Positions 50,232-52,931 of a stretch of DNA of 52,931 nucleotides are shown here, piece after piece; positions within the stretch are counted from its first letter, which is position 1, and the number at the start of each line of letters is the position of its first letter. The notes below the pieces were generated by a model that saw nothing but the letters and a program-made list of their open reading frames with translations, did not search any database and was not told the origin of the DNA. The translations under genes and the position numbers were made by a program. The DNA comes from Actinomycetes bacterium (GTDB lineage: Bacteria > Actinomycetota > Acidimicrobiia > Acidimicrobiales > Ilumatobacteraceae): contig JANYKS010000059.1 of assembly GCA_025358125.1 (NCBI GenBank), forward strand, positions 1 through 52,931, read 5' to 3'.

Positions 50232-50769
50232 ATGAACTGGCTCGCAGACGTTGGTCTCGGTCTCGACTACGACTCGCTACTACTGGACCGAACGACGCCG
50301 GACTGGGTCGATGCAGGCGCTCGCCTACGACGCGAGGTGGCGGATCGGCTTTCGGGGTTTGCGGCGGGAGTCGAGCACGTCGGCTCGTCGTCGGTGGAAG
50401 GACTTCTCGCGAAGCCGATCGTCGACCTCGCCGTCGGCCTGACCACGGATCAGGAACTCATGCCCGTACGCGAGCGGCTGGAGTCGGCGGGATGGATCTA
50501 CCGAGGCGATGCCGGTGCGCAGGGCGGCCACGTGTTCGTGCTCGAGTCCGCGCCGTGGCATCGCGTCGCCCATGCCCACGTCGTCGAACATGTCGGCGAA
50601 CAGTGGCGCAAACTACTTGCGACTAAGGGACCTTCTCCGCCGCAGCCCGGGAGCCCGACAGCGGTACGAGGACACCAAGCTGCGGCTCATCGACGAAATC
50701 GGTGATGACCGTATGGTCTACACCGAAGGCAAGACAGAAATCGTCGCCTCACTGCTCAAAGAGGCTTGA
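50232..50769 (+). pseudogene. GrpB-like nucleotidyltransferase, broken by a +1 frameshift
   Basis: A GrpB-family (UPF0157) protein, a nucleotidyltransferase-fold group often found as resistance-type cargo. From ATG 50232 the frame gives the typical core (GVEHVGSSSVEGLLAKPIVDLAVGL, HRVAHAHVVEHVGEQWRK). It then shifts: the expected continuation NYLRLRDLLRRSPGARQRYE and the end TEGKTEIVASLLKEA are in another frame that stops at 50769. One extra A in the AAA at 50610-50612 explains the break; removing it restores an ORF of about 178 aa. Without correction the first frame stops at 50705. This may be a real mutation or a sequencing error. Confidence 0.75.
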
Positions 50770-50820
50770 ACCTGGTGCCTCTAACCGCCGGTCCTGAGCT
50801 GGTGCCCGGCAGCGCCGATT

Positions 50821-50864
50821 GCCCGCTCCGCGCTCGTTCTGTCGAGCGCGAAGCGGGCCTTTCT
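50821..50864 (+). terminator. strong intrinsic terminator after the grpB-like gene
   Basis: GCCCGCT and GCGCTCG (50821-50836) pair with CGAGCGC and AGCGGGC (50843-50858) around a TTCTGT loop, with one 2-nt internal mismatch, followed by CTTTCT. It serves the plus strand; the minus-strand tail is not T-rich, although the recombinase gene stops just beyond it. Confidence 0.75.
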
Positions 50865-50866
50865 GA

Positions 50867-51778
50867 CTATCGGGCTGCGCCGGCGATGAAGGTGGACACG
50901 ATGTAGGTGGCGTGTCGGTCGAGCGACACGCGGGCCCGGTCGTAGCGCATCGTGGTCCTCGGGTCGGCGTGGCTGGCGGCTTCTTGGACATCGCGGAGCG
51001 GGACGCCGGCATCGAGAGCGGCGGTGATGAACGCGTGACGCAACGTGTGCGGACCGACGCGCTTGTGGATCCCGGCACGGCGTGCGATCCGTCGCACGAC
51101 TCTGGCGGCGCCGTGACGGTCGAGTCGTCCGCCGGTGCGGTCGCAGTAGATCGGCCCTTCACAGCGTTCGCCGACGGCGAGATCGACCGCGCGGGCGGTT
51201 CGTGGTGCGAGAGGGATGGTCACGGTCTTGCCGCCCTTGCGGTGGATGACGAGGGTGCGGTGACCGCGTTCGAGACCGAGTTGTTCGATGTTCGCTCCGA
51301 TCGCTTCGAAGACGCGCAGCCCGTTCAGGGCGAGTAGCGAGATCAGCGCGTGATCGCGGGCGCCGGCGAGGCCGGCGGCGACGAGCATCGCGCCGACTTC
51401 GTTGCGGTCGAGTCCGGTGGCGTTGGACTCGTAGCCCAGGCGTGGTCGACGTACGTGTACGGCGGGTGACCGGTCGAGGAGACCTTCCTCGACGGCGTAT
51501 CGGTAGAGGGAGGTGATCGTGCACAGCCGGCGTGAGATCGTTGCTCGAGCTCGGCCGAGCGTTTCCAGGTTCCGGGCGAACGCTTCGATGTCGCTGCGGG
51601 TCACGCTGAACAAGCCGGTCCGGCGGTCGTGACACCATTGTGCGAACTGGCGGAGATCGAATGCGTAGGCGTCGCGGGTCAGGCCGGAGTAGCCGCCGAG
51701 GAAGCCTGCGAGCGTTCGCAGTTCGGCTTCGGTGAACACGTCAGCAGTGACCACGCTCAACGTCGTGGAATGAGTCAT
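50867..51778 (-). CDS. second tyrosine recombinase, XerC/D-like
   Basis: A 303-aa tyrosine recombinase. The N-terminal SAM-like domain (about 20-110: GYSGLTRDAYAFDLRQFAQWC) is followed by the catalytic domain with Arg in NGLRVFEAIG, the HTLRHAF box, SHADPRTTMRY carrying the second His and the probable nucleophile Tyr. It lacks the insertion typical of integron integrases. It is shorter than the tRNA-proximal integrase and lies on the opposite strand. It could resolve element multimers or belong to a second inserted element. AAGGAA about 6 nt upstream of ATG 51778 is the ribosome binding site. Confidence 0.88.
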   Translation of the reverse strand: MTHSTTLSVVTADVFTEAELRTLAGFLGGYSGLTRDAYAFDLRQFAQWCHDRRTGLFSVTRSDIEAFARNLETLGRARATISRRLCTITSLYRYAVEEGLLDRSPAVHVRRPRLGYESNATGLDRNEVGAMLVAAGLAGARDHALISLLALNGLRVFEAIGANIEQLGLERGHRTLVIHRKGGKTVTIPLAPRTARAVDLAVGERCEGPIYCDRTGGRLDRHGAARVVRRIARRAGIHKRVGPHTLRHAFITAALDAGVPLRDVQEAASHADPRTTMRYDRARVSLDRHATYIVSTFIAGAAR

Positions 51779-51959
51779 TTCGGATTCCTTTCAAGACAGG
51801 CCAGAACCGCAATGTCCGTCACCGGACGAGGCGACTCTCAACCAGGCGAACCCGAAACCGTAGAACCCGCCCAGCCCTTCGGTGACCAGTCGGCCCTTGC
51901 ATAACCGATCCAGAGCGGGCATTCGGCGCTCCAAGAGATCGGAACCTGGGCCCTCGTTG

Positions 51960-51965
51960 TAACGT
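51960..51965 (+). promoter_or_regulatory. -10 hexamer TAACGT, leaderless start at 51975
   Basis: TAACGT ends 9 nt before ATG 51975, in the 196-bp gap after the recombinase gene. The rest of that gap shows no clear structure. Confidence 0.45.
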
Positions 51966-51974
51966 CGAAGCATC

Positions 51975-52931
51975 ATGCGTCGCTGTGCTTTCGCGCTGCT
52001 CACCTTCAGCATCGCGGCCGGCTGCGCGTCCGCGGGCTCCTCGCACTCGTCCGTTCCAACAACCCAGGCGAACGCAGCATTGTCGACGACATCAGAACAG
52101 GAAGCGGCGTCGACGGCAGCGACCTCTGCACCGATTTCTATCGGCGACACCGCTGCGTCGGCGAGCCCGCCGACAACCGGCGTCATCGCGTCATCGTCGA
52201 CACTCGGCCGCTCGACATCCACGACCGCTGCGCCAACGACCACGACGCTGCCAGCTCCGCCGGTGCAGCCGTCGATCGAAGCGACCGTCCCGGTCGCTGA
52301 CGGCCCGAAGCCGATCGTCACCACGAACAACCGGATCTGGGTGGCGACGCCAACGGAGATCTTGAAGATCGACGCGACCTCGAACACCGTCCTCGCTCAC
52401 ATCGCTCGCGCGGGCACGATCGCGATGACGGTCAACCCGTACCCGAGCGGACCCCCGAACGCGCCCAAGCCGCTGTTCGCGTGCTCGACGCAAGACACTG
52501 TCGAGATCGACAGCGCCAGCGCGACGATCGTGGAGACCTACCCGTACGGGTGCACCGGCATCGTCTATGGACCGAACGCGTTGCAGATCATGCACGGCAC
52601 AGAGGTGGTCGAGATCGCCCCCGGCGGTGATCTCATCGCCGATACCCCCGTCGGCGCCGGCGACGCCGGGCTCGGCTACACCGACGACGCCGTCTGGGTC
52701 GCGGACACAACCGCAGCCACCGTCACCAGACTCCACTCCGGGTTCCACACCATCGACGCGACCGTCGCCACACCCGCAGCGACAACCAACCAGGTGCTCG
52801 GAACCCACGCCGCGATCTGGGTCACCACGACACCAAACAGCGCGACAGCGGATCAGACATCGCTGATCCGGATCGATCCAGCGACCAACCAGATCGCCCA
52901 GACCTACGCTGAAGGCATCGACGCCAACGGT
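51975..52931 (+). CDS. lipoprotein with beta-propeller-like repeats (3' end beyond window)
   Basis: An open frame from ATG 51975 to the end of the window (319 codons, no stop). The N-terminus is a lipoprotein signal with the lipobox SIAAGC. Residues about 22-100 are Ser/Thr/Ala-rich linker. From about 110, short units such as NRIWVATPTEILKIDATSN, DDAVWVADTTAATVTRL and AAIWVTTTPNSA recur, in the style of NHL/YVTN-like beta-propellers. It is probably an extracytoplasmic binding protein carried by the element; no specific function can be given. Its end lies outside the window. Confidence 0.7.
   Translation, partial: MRRCAFALLTFSIAAGCASAGSSHSSVPTTQANAALSTTSEQEAASTAATSAPISIGDTAASASPPTTGVIASSSTLGRSTSTTAAPTTTTLPAPPVQPSIEATVPVADGPKPIVTTNNRIWVATPTEILKIDATSNTVLAHIARAGTIAMTVNPYPSGPPNAPKPLFACSTQDTVEIDSASATIVETYPYGCTGIVYGPNALQIMHGTEVVEIAPGGDLIADTPVGAGDAGLGYTDDAVWVADTTAATVTRLHSGFHTIDATVATPAATTNQVLGTHAAIWVTTTPNSATADQTSLIRIDPATNQIAQTYAEGIDANG

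Overview
The window reads as a G+C-rich actinobacterial chromosome, most likely class Acidimicrobiia (Ilumatobacter-like). The taxon is inferred from gene content and gene order, not from a marker comparison. The minus-strand run tig-clpP-clpX-folC-ndk-mreB-mreC-mreD-mrdA-rodA-rne-rplU-rpmA, followed by obgE-proB, is the order known from Streptomyces and other Actinomycetota. A SURF1 oxidase-assembly protein, a WS/DGAT acyltransferase, a Tat-exported amidase with short lineage-type C-terminal repeats and a PspA protein fit an aerobic, lipid-storing actinobacterium.

Layout. Positions 1-11300 hold mostly single-gene housekeeping and metabolic units: exported amidase, SET protein, saccharopine-dehydrogenase-like enzyme, DUF4262 protein, SURF1, WS/DGAT, GMC oxidoreductase, histidine phosphatase and guaB. 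Positions 11300-21260 hold two AAA+/VWA units transcribed divergently from a 71-bp gap. Leftward is MoxR plus a CoxE-like VWA protein. Rightward is a CbbX/SpoVK-type AAA+ ATPase with an extra N-terminal domain, a membrane-anchored solute-binding-like protein, a solute-binding/VWA lipoprotein, a membrane coiled-coil protein, the lipid II flippase MurJ and PspA. I read the rightward set as an envelope-maintenance or envelope-stress module; it is the best candidate here for an under-described system.

Positions 21270-39210 are the conserved cell-shape, proteolysis and ribosome block (minus strand), interrupted by dgt on the plus strand, which splits rplU-rpmA from obgE-proB. Positions 39275-44016 carry a small SH3-like protein, a membrane cupredoxin, a class V aminotransferase and a RecQ helicase fused to a phosphoribosyltransferase-like domain.

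A tRNA-Pro(TGG) at 44080-44153 marks the left edge of an integrated mobile element: tyrosine integrase, two candidate small ORFs, an excisionase-type HTH protein, a MobF relaxase-helicase, a VOC protein, a frameshifted grpB-like gene, a second tyrosine recombinase and a lipoprotein cut by the window end. I see no second copy of the tRNA 3' end, so the right border is probably beyond the window.

A cross-cutting signal is that fifteen first-in-unit genes, including one six-codon leader ORF, have a TANNNT hexamer ending exactly 7 or 9 nt before the start codon and no Shine-Dalgarno sequence. This indicates widespread leaderless transcription, and I used it to choose several start codons.
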